Below, piece after piece: positions 38,265 through 49,748 of a stretch of DNA of 64,000 nucleotides. A program made the position numbers and the translations under genes. The notes under the pieces were generated by a model, which saw only the letters and a list, made by a program, of their open reading frames with translations, did not search any database and was not told the origin of the DNA. Numbering within the stretch: the stretch's first letter is position 1; each line of letters starts with the position of its first letter. The stretch is taken from contig JALIGW010000014.1 of NCBI GenBank assembly GCA_023053685.1, forward strand, positions 16,157,090 through 16,221,089, given 5' to 3'. The stretch is from Diadophis punctatus similis (lineage: Eukaryota; Chordata; Lepidosauria; Squamata; Dipsadidae).

Positions 38265-39573
38265 TGTAAAAACATATGGACTACACAACTCGATCTGGGC
38301 AAAGCAATAGACGCAATTTACATAGACTTCTGCAAAGCCTTTGACTCAGTAGTACACAACAAACTACTTCTAAAAATAAAATTCTATGGCATTTCTGGAC
38401 CCCGGCACAAATGGATAACTGTGTTCCTGTCAAACAGGCAACAAGTGGTAAAAATAGGAAGTGCTTTATCAAATCCTGTACCTGTTAACAGCGGTGTTCC
38501 CCAAGGCAGCGTTTTAGGACCAACTCTTTATTCTTTACATAAATGACCTTTGTGATAATATAAAAAGCAACTGTGTCCTCTTCACAGATGATGTAAAGCT
38601 ATTCAACACCACCGACAATACTATTACCCTTCAAAAAGACCTTGACTATGTATCAGAATGGTCAAACAAGTGGCAACTTCCAATCTCAATCAACAAATGC
38701 TCAGCCTTACACATTGGCAAAAATAATCAGGACACAAAATACAAACTAGATAATCATGACCTTGTTGACAATCCACACTCAATAAAGGACCTTTGAGTAC
38801 TCATCTCTAATGATCTAAGTGCCAGAGGCCACTGCAACAGCATTGCTAAGAAGGCATTAAGAGTGGTTAACCTAATCCTGCGTAGCTTCTTCTCTGGTAA
38901 TATTGTACTTCTAACCAGAGCATATAAAACATTTGCTAGACCAATTCTCGAATACAGCTCATCCGTCTGGGACCCACACTACCTATCGGACATTAATACA
39001 ATTGAGAATGTCCAGAGATATTTCACGAGACGAGCACTACACTCCTCAGTTCGCAACAGAATACCTTATGCCACCAGACTTGAAATTTGGGCCTAGAAAA
39101 TTTAGAACTACGCCGCCTTCAATCTGACCTAAGTGTAGCACACAAAATTATATGCTACAATATCCTACCTGTCAACGACTACTTCAGCTTCAACTGCAAC
39201 AATACACGATCTCGCAATAGATACAAACTTAATGTAAACCGCTCCAGACTTGATTGCAAAAAATTCGACTTCAGCAACAGAATGGTCAATGCCTGGAATA
39301 CATTACCTGACTCTGTAGTTTCTTCCCCAACCCCCCGAAACTTTAGCCTTAAACTGTCTACCGTCGACCTCACCCCATTCCTAAGAGGTCTGTAAGGAGT
39401 GTGCATAAGTGCACTAGCATGCCTACCGTCCCTGTCCTAAAGTCTCTATGTATTTCGTAAAATATCATGTACTCAAAACCATGCTTGTACTTTTATATAT
39501 TTATATTAATGTTTACACTTTGTATTCATACACAGTTATACACGCTTGACAAAATAAATAAATAAATAAAAAA
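38265..39573 (+). mobile_element. LINE fragment, CR1/Rex/L2-like group, with RT palm
   Basis: Longest copy of its family. A degraded frame shows DFCKAFDSVVHNKLLLKI, GVPQGSVLGPTL, FTDDVKLFNTT (FADD box) and ILEYSSSVWDPHYLSD. It ends NAWNTLPDSVVSSPTPRNFS, then a GCGTGCATAAGTGCAC-like 3' region and AAATAAATAAATA. Stops and a frameshift inactivate it. Confidence 0.85.
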
Positions 39574-40186
39574 TAACAATATCTTTGACAAATTTCATTG
39601 CTACTTGCACTCAAATTCTCTCTCAAAAGCACTTTGAAGTTTTTGATTCAATCTTTTAAAATTTTCCTCTTATTTTTAAAACCACCCAACATCCCATAGA
39701 CAAGAAGTCTGCGTAAGCACAAACCTTTTGCCAAATGATCACCGAAAGAAGGGTTTTCCTTGTCTGTCCCTAAATAGTCTAGAATATAACTATTAGTGGG
39801 TCTTGGCCAAGTAGAATCCAGAGAAAGCAAAATCAACATGCCATAGAAGTAGGAACAGAAGAAGAAAATTCAAGAAGAGAGACATTAGTTGTGTCCTTAG
39901 AACAGGATCTAGATCAGAAGTGGTAAAATTCCATGATCAGACTGTGTGGTTTCTTTGTGTTGAAATTTGTTCCTTGGCTGCGACTGTCTGGCTCAGAGCA
40001 AGGAGTGAAGTCCCTCCAACAGAAGCCAAGGCCGTCTTCACTTTCTCTCTTGGCTGCAATGTGGGGCAGGGGGATAGAATTTCTTGAGGAAGCCAAAAAT
40101 CCAAATGGAAGCAAGAGAGAAACAAGAAGGTAGCAGGAAGGACAGTCTTCCTGTGGATGCTACACTGCAGTGAAGCTAACGGAACA

Positions 40187-40985
40187 TAGAACACAGAATA
40201 CAGAACATAGAATAATAGGGTTGGAAGGGACCTTGGAGGTCTCCTAGTCCAACCCCCTGTCCAGGTCGGGAGATCCTATACCATTTCAGACTTGCTTTGG
40301 GCTTGATGGGATGGATACACATGATCATGGAAAGAATAACAGAACAATAATAGAGTTGGAAGGGACCCCTGAGGTTCTCCAGTCCAACCGGAGCCAAGGT
40401 GAGGTGGCGCAGTGGTTAAAAGCAGCACTGCAACTTACTTCAGCTGACTGCTAATTCAGCAGTTCAGCTGTTCAGATCTCACCAGGCTCAAGGTTGACTC
40501 AGCCTTCCATCCTTCCGAGGTGGGTAAAATGAGGACCCAGATTGTTGGGGGCAATATGCTGAACTCTGTAAACCGCTTAGAGTGAGCTGTAAAGCACTTT
40601 GAAGCGGTATATAAGTCTAAGTGATATTGCTATTGCTATAACCTTCCACCCAAGCAGGAGATTCTATGCCATTTCAGGCAAAGGGAGGTCCAGTCTCTTT
40701 CACTGGGCCATTAGTTTAGTCAATTTGTCAAAGAATGAAATAAGATTTGTTTGACACGATTTTTTTTGACAAACCCATGTTGGCTTTTGGTTATAACTTT
40801 ATTTGCTGGTAGGAGTTCACAGTTCTGTTGCTTGATTATCTTTTCCAGGATTCTCCAGGTATTGATGGCGGCTGATTGGCCTGTAGTTTCCTGAATCCAT
40901 TTCCCCCCCTTTCTTTGAAGATAGGAACCACATCAGCTCTTTTCCAGTCTTCTGGTAGTTTCCCGGTGCTTCAGGATCTTTGAAA
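40187..40985 (-). mobile_element. CR1 LINE fragments interrupted by a SINE
   Basis: CR1 3' ends at 40187-40300 and 40325-40389, then a SINE, then CR1 to 40985. The last part encodes the reverse-transcriptase front (KKGGEMDSGNYRPIS, QHGFVKK). Confidence 0.8.
40390..40637 (+). mobile_element. Sauria-type SINE
   Basis: Plus-strand, full-length: GAGCCAAGGTGAGGTGGCGC head, AAGCGGTATATAAGTCTAAG and (ATTGCT) tail, inserted in CR1. Confidence 0.85.
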
Positions 40986-41070
40986 CAGAGGTGGGTTCCT
41001 CCCGGTTCGGACCGGTTCGCCATCACATTTGTTGATGTCACATTTGCCGCACACAATCCAACCCCTGAGT
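40986..41070 (+). mobile_element. hAT-type MITE, left end only
   Basis: Starts CAGAGGTGGGTTCCTCCCGG with a GACCGGTTCGCC block, as in the 8937-9688 group. The right end was not identified. Confidence 0.45.
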
Positions 41071-42094
41071 GAAGTTAGGCTAGGAAGTAAATCCAACTGA
41101 GCTCCATATATCATCCATAAGACTGCAGCTCAAGCTATTTTTCTTATTTCTCTGAACAGGCAGCAGAAGCTGAATTGGAACCAGCCTTGAAAACATCAGA
41201 CAAGTCTTGGTCCCCATCTATTTTTTTGGAAGTGCGTCCCATTCTTAGGACGGCAGTGCCTGAGCCTGCTGGTATTTTGCACACACAAGTCATGGCCTAG
41301 CAGAGCTGGACAATACGGCCTTTCCCTATCCATGTCCAGCCAACTAAATTGCTTATTCCTGCGCCAGCCTGGAGCCCCCCTCAACTCTCCGAGAGACAGG
41401 ATATGCCGGCATTCCTTAAACATCCTGTAAAGTCTCAGGCCAGAGGATTGCATGAAGGGAAAACTTCAGGAATGCAAAACAGCTGATAGCAAGAGCCGTG
41501 GAAGTTTTGCAGAGCAGGTTAACCTCTGTGGAGTTTAGCAAGGGTGCCCGAGTTATGTCCCTAAGACGCAGAGCAAGGGAAGGAAGCAGGCAGAGAACAG
41601 ACAACGCCTTAGAATCGTCGCAACGCATTTCATGGAATACATAATTTAGCAACAAAGCAGTGGTGAGGTAGATAAAAATCACTGAAGCAGAACTAGCAAT
41701 TAGAAGCCGTTATTAAATGCATTGGTCTTTCCAAAAGTTTAAAGAATTGTTGAGAGACCTGAATGGAACTGAAGACTTTCCATTTCACATCCATACAGTA
41801 TTTTCTTTTTCATTCCAGCCTCGAACTCCTACAGTTAATAGAGGTTTTGGAAGTGAAAAGAGATGGGTTTTTATCAGGGCTGGGCGGAAGAGGAAGAATG
41901 TATGCTGGCTGAGGAATTCTGGGAGTTAAAGTCCACAAGTCTTAAAGTTGCCAAGTTCAGAGACCCCTGGTCTAAGGGGCAAAGAAAGGTCATCTGGCTA
42001 CTTCAAGGACCGACGTGACTGTTTTCTGCAAAGTGACCGACATGCCCACTGTGTGAAGAGCACTGACTCTCCCAAGGGTCCCACTATCCCCTTG
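41071..42094. other. Intron sequence with one MITE half
   Basis: 41899-41968 matches one arm of the palindromic hAT MITE (GAATTCTGGGAGTTAAAGTC, complement of GGTCTCTGAAC). The rest is unassigned. Confidence 0.4.
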
Positions 42095-42418
42095 TGACGG
42101 AGTGAGAATTAATCTCACAGAGGCGATGTTTGATCTTTCTCCCGGAATTCAGACATTAGAAATAAAGCCAGAGTTTAAAAGTCTAATTAAAATATTTATT
42201 TCGGTACAAAAACAATAAAATCTCATTGTTTACATCTCTGCTATAAAATGCGACTTCACCAGTCAGAAGCCAGAAGAAGAAGGGAAGAATGGGGATTCAG
42301 GAATGCACACATGCGTACAAGAACATATCAATCACGTGCTCAGGAATGAACCATTATATTAGATAGGGATGCAGCTCCCTGCATATATATACAACTGACA
42401 ATAAATCACACTGTGACA
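42095..42418 (-). mobile_element. LTR-like repeat, copy B (inverted relative to 14668-14976)
   Basis: Minus strand runs TGTCACAGTGTGATTTATTG to CTCCGTCACA with the same internal blocks as copy A, including GCATTTTATAGCAGAGATGT and CCGAAATAAATATTTT. No convincing TSD. It ends 28 bp from the SAM exon at 42446. Confidence 0.6.
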
Positions 42419-42445
42419 TCTTGGGACCCCAGAAGGGCTTCCTAC

Positions 42446-42516
42446 CTTCACGGAGTTGTACATAGTGAGGGAATCCAGTGGCTGCACCCACGCAGGACCT
42501 TCCTGAGCCTCGGAGT
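42446..42516 (-). pseudogene. STARD8: First SAM-domain exon of STARD8 long isoform, with apparent one-base frameshift
   Basis: The 71-nt exon has acceptor TTTCTTTCAG and donor GTAGGA. One frame reads SEAQEGPAWVQ, matching helix 1 of the DLC-family SAM domain (E-A-x-E-A-x-x-W). A second frame reads ATGFPHYVQLRE, matching the following GFPQYAQLYE block. The frames meet next to the GTGCAGCCACTGG stretch, where one base appears to be missing. It may be a true lesion, a sequencing indel, or a diverged exon read only in the second frame. Confidence 0.6.
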
Positions 42517-42691
42517 CTGAAAGAAAGCCAAGGAAGGGTGATGGGGGCGATACAGCAAAACCCCAAACTATTTAAAATTCTTTGCATCTGCCAAGGATAT
42601 CTCATGGAAAACAAGGGAAGGGGAGCAGGACAAAAATAACGGTGTTAATTGCAGGTTAGCAAGCAAAGATTCAGGTGAATATCCTCTTGGC

Positions 42692-42790
42692 TACAGGCAG
42701 TCCTCGACTTATGACCATTCGAAGTTGCCACAGACCCCCATCCAAAAGCTACTTATGACCCAGTTTCAACGTGATCGCCACTGAGAGCCC
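42692..42790 (+). mobile_element. Fragment of the AGTCCTCGACTTATGACC element
   Basis: CTACAGGCAGTCCTCGACTT end and GTGATCGCC block, partial. Confidence 0.45.
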
Positions 42791-43362
42791 CTGCGGTTGT
42801 TCACCCATATGTCTGACTGGGGGGACACCCCCCCAATCCATCTCCCCCATCCCTCCCCCACTGGGTGCCCCCAGGTCTGATGTGGAGCTGCTTCAAAAGG
42901 CCACAAACAGGTACCACCACCCCTCTCCAGGACAACACTTTCTCTTCCAAATCAACTGAGCCACGGCAGTCCACAGTATATCCAGAATACCAGGATCATT
43001 GCAGTATTAGCAAAACATCCATCTTTTGGCACACGAGTTCTAATCAGCCTTCTCAAGGCAAGACACTTCTATGAGTCCCTCAAAAAGGTTGTGCAAACAA
43101 TAATCTGGACTGAAAGGACCACACCAGATGGATTAACTCAAAAGACGCAATCAGTTCTCGCCACGGAATCTGCCTTCAAGCCAAACCAGCGGGTGGGATG
43201 GAGGCAGGAGCCTTTCTGGACTCGGGGACAGGGAAGTTCAAGAGACCGTCTGCTGCCCTGCATCCTTTAGTGTGGCCTCCAAGGTGAAGTTCTACCATCA
43301 GGCTCCCGAACTGCCTACTGTTTATAACTCTGGGATGAATCACTAGAAACAAGACCCTAAGG

Positions 43363-43473
43363 CAGAGGTCTTCAAACTTGGCAACTTTAAGACTTGTGGA
43401 CTTCAACTCCCAGAATGGAGAATTCTGGGAGTTGAAGTCCACGTCTTAAAGTTGCCAAGTTTGGGGGGCCCTG
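43363..43473. mobile_element. Palindromic hAT-type MITE
   Basis: CAGAGGTCTTCAAACTTGGC arm and inverted partner. Flanks CCCTAAGG (43355-43362) and CCCTAAGA (43474-43481) form a near-perfect 8-bp TSD. Confidence 0.88.
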
Positions 43474-45287
43474 CCCTAAGACAATATGGCTCTGCAGAAC
43501 GCAACTCAACCCAAAGCAAACTAATTCACTCACTGGCCAAAGTTCAGCAGAAGAGAAACTTTGGGCAAGAGGGAGCAAAACAAGACCTTCAACTCTTGCC
43601 TTGTTTAAAGCGATTCTGGAAGACCAAAAGTGTTTTGCCAATCTCCGTTCCGTTTGTGAATCTCAGGCCAACTGGACCTGTTGCAAAATCAGCCTCCGTG
43701 GATGATTCAAAACCTGAACTCAAAGGAATAGCATCACCCGGCAACGGCACATGACAGCTGCATGGCAGCCCCGAGCCATTTCTGAAGGACCTATTTCACA
43801 ACTATTTTTTCCCCACAATTTGCTTGGAGACAGAAATACTAATGTAATACTAACTTCCTCACTGATTTTTCAGAAGAAATACCTGAGCATACTCTCTGGA
43901 TCTGGGATAGAGTTAACCTGTATGATGGGATCCGACTTCAGCCCTCCTCCCAGCACCGGACGCTCCTGGCTGGAAAACAGAGCGGACTGTCCCCATGGTC
44001 TTGGGGCAAATAAAAACCATTTAAAAACACATTCCAAAAAGCCTGGTCAAGAGAACCCCACTACTCTGAGATACTCCAGCTCTGACAAGTAAAAGTCCAA
44101 TTTCCCAGAGTAAAGACGGTATATCCTCCCCTGCAGAGCAGCGGGGAGACTCAGGCTCACCCCTCCGAAGGCAGGAAGCGGCTGCTGATAAAAGCGCCTC
44201 GAGGCGGATCAGAAGCCAGCAGGTCTTGGCTCCACCATCCAGGCCCCCCCAGAAGCACAAGCTAGACGGAAAGCCACCAGTGCCTCCAGGAGAGAGCTGG
44301 TTCGCTGCTCCACGGGGGAAGCAGGCAAATCAAAGCATCTCTGCAGACCCGGCAAGGCCAGCTCTCTGCAGAGCAGCCGAGGAGCTGGGCGGGTTATCTG
44401 GGCAGGCCTGGGATCCTGCTGAACTCTCCTTCACATCAGCCCTGGGAATGTGAACTCCAGCGGGGCATTTCCTTCCTTCCTTCCTCTCTTCCAAAGGGCC
44501 CTGGGTGTGAGTGGGGCGGAGGAGTCCGGAAACGAGGAGGGAGCCGGCCTTTCCCCGAGACGATATCGGAACAGCGTTTGTTTTTGTAACTGCACTAGAC
44601 CGAAAACAAAGAAATTTGGGGCAGGGCAAATGGGGAGGGGGGGAAATATGCCTTTTTGGACACCAGCATCAAAAGCCGTCCAAGCCACTCCCTCAGGCCA
44701 AGGGATCTGAGCCCGGCCCGCATTGCACAGTCCATTGTGCAGGACTAACGCTACCCTTTTTCACTGTAAAAAGGTCGGTCTGTGCGCACAAACAAATATA
44801 CACACATCCCTGAACAAATACAGGAAGTCCTTGACTTATGACTGCTCATTTAACAGCCGTTCGGTTACGACAGCCTCAGAAAGGGTATTTTACAGCATGT
44901 AAAGCACAAGATGGCTCCACGCCCCTTTGCACCATTCAGGTGACCCTGAGGACACAGATAAACCTCCAAGTGGCCTTAAAAAGAATGCAAATGACCAGCT
45001 GTTTGCAAGGAGTATAAATCCTTCCATTCCCCACCGTCCAGTCAGAGCTGAAGAAGCTTCTTGGATGAGAAGCGAAACGTCTTCAAATGAAAAATTAAGA
45101 AAGTCCAGTGGCCTCTTGAAAAAAGCACCTTTGGGACAACCATGACCTGGATGACTGAGAATCTGCATAGACATTGCCCTTGGGGAAAGAAAGACGTGGT
45201 GGACAGCCAATCACAATCATTGATTTTACTTACATTAATTACTTTCCTTAACTTGGTCTTCCAGTTGTCAGGACCCAATAAAAGTAC
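43474..45287. other. Intron or 5' flank, mostly unassigned
   Basis: A partial AGTCCTTGACTTATGAC element lies at 44819-44880. 44140-44700 is moderately GC-rich but has no recognised exon. Nothing else is supported. Confidence 0.35.
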
Positions 45288-45295
45288 CTGCAATC

Positions 45296-45728
45296 CAGGG
45301 GCGGGTTCCTAATTTTTTTACTACCACTCTGTGGGTGTGGCTTATTTTGTGGGTGTGGCTTGCCACCATGTGACCAGTGGGTGTGGCTTGCCAGCCATGT
45401 GACCGGGTGGGCGTGGCTTCTCGGACTGCTGAAGGGAGGGGAACTGAGATAGGTCCTGCCGCCCATTCTTTCAGCGTCTCACGTGCTCCCTCAGCCATCC
45501 TTCCCTGCTTGGACTCACTGTGGGGTAGGAAGGCAACTCATGCGCAGTGCCGGAAGCTCGGCTTCTGGGCATGCGCAGAAGAAAATGTTTAAAAAAATGT
45601 AATAAATTTTTTTTTAAAAAAATGGCGGCGCCCAAGCACCAGCAACCGACCGCACCGGTACTGTGACGTCACCAGCTGGCCACTACCGGTGCTATAGAGT
45701 GGACCGCACTGGTAGGAACCCACCACTG
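45296..45728 (-). mobile_element. Non-autonomous hAT element, short form
   Basis: Ends CAGGGGCGGGTTCCTAA and complement of CAGTGGTGGGTTCCTA; 8-bp TSD CTGCAATC at 45288-45295 and 45729-45736. Opposite orientation to 8937-9688 and without its tandem duplication. Confidence 0.93.
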
Positions 45729-46012
45729 CTGCAATCTTAAGACCAACATCTCATTCAGAAGCTCACTTACAATGCGTGCTGGAAAGCAAAGGCTGCCCCT
45801 CCCTCCCATACATAAGGACAGGCTCCTTATGTATATGGAAACACTCTTGAAAGACCAGCACAGCCACATCTGGTCAAGTCAGCATCTCCTTCAAGTTGAA
45901 CGAAATGCTTGGTGGCTGCATGAAAACAGCTGGGTCATTTCCTTGGCAAGAATACCAAGTCATTGGGCACTGCTATTTCGGGGCTTCTTTTTTTTAACGT
46001 TCCAATAGCACT

Positions 46013-46252
46013 ATAGCAATAGCACTTAGACTTATACACCGCTTCATAGTGCTTTACAGCCCTCTAAGCGGTTTACAGAGTTCAGCATATTGCCCCCAAC
46101 AATCTGGGTCCTCATTTTATCGACCTCGGAAGGATGGAAGGCTGAGTCAACCTTGAGCCTGGTGAGATTTGAACAGCTGAACTGCTGAACTAGCAGTCAG
46201 CTGGAGTAGCCTGCAGTAGCTGCATTTAACCACTGCGCCACCTCGGCTCCTT
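46013..46252 (-). mobile_element. Sauria-type SINE
   Basis: Minus-strand copy, head GAGCCGAGGTGGCGCAGTGG at 46250, TATAAGTCTAAGTGCTATTG-like tail at 46015. Confidence 0.8.
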
Positions 46253-46789
46253 CCAGGCTAGCCTCCTGTCCAGATCAGGTGATAATCAAGAATGACTGAA
46301 TCAAGAATCCACTCAAGTCTTGGGAAACTTGTTTTACTGCACTTGAACCTGTTTCCGGGGAACTTTAACTCAATGTTCTTATTTTGTTTATTTATTTTAC
46401 ATTTTATTTAATATATTTGCATATCAGGCCATTTTGCATATATGAATGGGTCTCCTGAGCCGGAGGACTCACATGCAAATACAGGGAATCCCAGAAAAGG
46501 GGTTTCAATTCAGTGTTTCTGGCATGTGCAGCCAGAAGGACACCAGGTCTGTAGCTGAGGGGGCTACAGCCCACCACCCACCCTCAGAGCCCTGCTGGCC
46601 AATCAGCATCCAGCTGGAAGCCTCTCAGCCTGCAGGTATTTTGGCTAGCCCCCACCCCCCATCAACGCCAAACCGGGTGGTCTCCTTGCTTCAGCGAAGC
46701 AAATCAGATCACTTTCAGTGTTTGAACTGCTTAGACGAAAATGTAGGTATTCCTTTTCAAAGTGGCCCAGGAAAGTTAATGGACTTAAG

Positions 46790-47015
46790 CAGTGGTGGGA
46801 TTCAATTTTTTTTACTACCAGTTCCGTGGGCGTGGCTTGGTGGGCGTGGCGTGGCGTGGCTTGGTGGGCATGGCAGGGGAAGGATACTGCAAAATCTCCA
46901 TTCCCTCCCCACTCTGGGGCCAGTCAGAGGTGGCATTTACCAGTTCTCCGAACTACTCAAAATTTCCGCTACCGGTTCTCCAGAACCTATCAGAACCTGC
47001 TGAATACCACCTCTG
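46790..47015 (+). mobile_element. hAT-type MITE
   Basis: Runs CAGTGGTGGGATTCAA to ATACCACCTCTG with flanks GACTTAAG (46782-46789) and GACTTAAT (47016-47023), an 8-bp TSD with one change. The interior has GGGCGTGGCTTGG repeats. Confidence 0.85.
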
Positions 47016-47024
47016 GACTTAATT

Positions 47025-47518
47025 TACCGTATTTTTCGGAGTATAAGACGCACCAGAATATAAGACGCACCTTAGTTTTTGGGGAGGAAAATGGGGAAAA
47101 AATCTGCCTACCAGGTATTCATCTGCCTAGCGTCCTTAGTCTGGTCAGCTTCAGCACATTATTTTATCTCCTGGTTAGGACTTAAAAAAACCTTCTGAGA
47201 GAATAACAATGAAAGAGCCTGCAAGCCGGTAAGAGCTGGGAAGATCGTTAGCACCTGGTTAGGGCTAGAAAAAAACTTATTTGGAGCAAGTAGAGCAATG
47301 AAAAAAACCCTGCAAAGACTTAAGGCTGGAAAGACATTCTTCGGAGAGAGTAACAATGAAAAAACCTGCAAGGTAAGAGCTGGGAAGATCTGTTAGCACC
47401 TAGTTAGGGCTGGAAAAAAAGCTTTGAAAAAGCTACATTCAGAGTATAAGACGCACCCAAATTTTCAGCCACTTTTAGGGAGGAAAAAGGTGTGTCTTAT
47501 ACTCCGAAATATACGGTA
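47025..47518 (-). mobile_element. Inverted-repeat DNA transposon, TACCGTATTTTT ends, second copy
   Basis: TACCGTATTTTTCGGAGTAT at the left and its complement at the right. The interior matches 35095-35592 in the opposite direction. It starts one base after the TSD of the preceding hAT element. Confidence 0.85.
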
Positions 47519-48454
47519 GGTAGCAAACCTTATCTTTTCCTGCAACAAATGCATGGTAGATATGAACAGGCGTTTCATAGCTTGTAGAATCTGGCCTTTA
47601 GGTTTGGGCTCAAAATTCCAAGTTCACTATCTTTACCCCTCCCTCAACCCCAGCTGTTTCATACTTCACATACCCTCAAAGAAACAAAGAAAAGAATCAA
47701 TCTAGCCAGCCTCACTCTGTCTCCTCCTTTATAAGGGCATCAAAGCCCCCAGGCTTCTGAATGTTAACTGAAAGATCCCAAATTCCTCCTTTAAAACAGC
47801 CGCACAGTCAAGTCATACGTTGATTTAAAAAAAAACCTATATCTGACATCATGGAAAGCTCTGAAAGAGGAGAGTGGGCAGATGTGGGCAGACTTTTCTA
47901 AGGACCAGCTGTTGCTTTCACATGGCCTAAAATAAACGGCTTTTCCAAAGTTTAATGTGAGCTATTTTACAGCTCGGTAATATAAATGCTTTTCTGTTTG
48001 GTGCAAAGAATGTACGCATACGAGGAAAGGCTGACGTGTTGCCCCCACTTAGGCACCGGGAAATCCTGTTCCAGAGGCTGACTGCAGGCAGGCGTATGAG
48101 ATCAGCCTGGAGAGCCGTCTCTTCACCACTTCAATGTGGCTGAAGAAAAAATGCTGTCTGGTTGAACTGGGGAAGAAGAGCTATTTCAGGGAATGCAGCT
48201 CCTTGGAGGGCTAATTTGCTATCAGTTGGGTACCAGGCAAACATCTATTATTTCTTCAGACATTTAATCACTTTCTACTTGCTCTAGGTTTTACTGAACC
48301 CCATATGGGGTCATGATGGTGGTGTTTAAATATCCTGAAAATACAGAAGTGGGCTGGTATATAAAGATTTAACATCATAACAACCTTTTGGAAACTGGAG
48401 ATATTCTGAAATATTTGCTGAATGGTCACGGATCAAGTAGAAATGTCTTTTCCT
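47519..48454. other. Unassigned sequence
   Basis: No coding exon, RNA gene or repeat signature seen. Confidence 0.35.
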
Positions 48455-48770
48455 TTTACTAAGGCTGCCACAGAGAGGAGGGGGTCAAGCTATTCCCCAA
48501 AGCACCCAAAGGCCAGACAAGGAATAATGGATGCAAACCAATCAAGGAGAGATTCAACCTGGAAATAAGGAGGAACTTTCTGACAGTGAGAGCAATCAAC
48601 CAATGGAACAAAGTTGCCTTCAGAAGTTGTGGGAGTTTCATCACTTGAGACTTTCAAGAAGTGATTGGACTGCCATCTGTCAGAAATGGTGTAGGGTCTC
48701 CTGCTTGAGCGGGGGTTGGGCTAGATGACTTACAAGGTCCCTTCCAACTCTGTTAATCTGTTAAGGCAAA
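48455..48770 (+). mobile_element. CR1 LINE 3' end
   Basis: Plus strand: GGCTGCCACAGAGAGGAGGG, degraded C-terminus, and GGGGGTTGGGCTAGATGACT end. Confidence 0.82.
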
Positions 48771-49748
48771 CTGGCCCAAAATAATATAGATATTATAGTT
48801 TCTATAGGGTAGTTCATGTTATATAGATACCCAAATTTTGCTGGATCTTTGAGAAACAGACAGTGGAGGAAAGCCTATGACGTCCAAAGCATTCCCAAGG
48901 CCAAAGCAGAGCCGAGAGTGACAAGAACTGGAAGACCAAAACTGGGTTAGGATTAGGTTGAAACTTGCAGTTTGGAAGCCGGAGAAGAAGCCATCCTTTC
49001 TCCCTTTTCCTTCCTCTGGATCTGCCTGGATTTTACATCCTAGTTCAGCTGGGCCCAAAAGTTCATTAGGAACTCCAAAACTGGCTCTACAATCAGATCC
49101 ACAAATCCTAGGCGACAGCGAAAGATAAAAACCAAAACATTAAGAACGGGTGGAACCTGTCGGTGGTGTAAATTCTCAGTGTGAAAGACCCACGTGGCCT
49201 CTTTTCATTTCAGACTGCTCTCCATGGAAAGATGGGTTCCACGGAAGGCAAGTGGCAGGTACAGGCCTGGAAGAATGAATCACAGACTCTGAACTGCTGG
49301 TGACCCAATACACATAAAGCAGGTAAGCATTTTATCTGTTTTCAAATTCAACTTGCTCATGACAAGTAGTATTTTACATACATTTTCCTTGTACAGGTGT
49401 TTCCTTGGGGACAGGTGTGAATCAAACCCTACAAAAGGTAGGATTTGTAGGAATGAAATGAAAAAAGGCAAGAAGACATCTGCATAATCACAGTAAAGCT
49501 CCTTGGCTGGAATAGCCCCACCCTATTCTGTACTTGGCCATGGATCCGCTCCTCCAGCAACAAGACTGCCTGGCCTGGCATCTGAGTGCCCGTTTCAAGA
49601 TCCTCAACCATACGAGGAAATCGGAAAAAGGTGCCCCAAAGATGAACTCACATAACTCAAATACAAAGTCTTAGAACATAGAGTAATGGGGTTGGAAAGG
49701 ACCTTCTAGTCCCGTGATGGCGAACCTATGGCACGGGTGCCACAAGTG

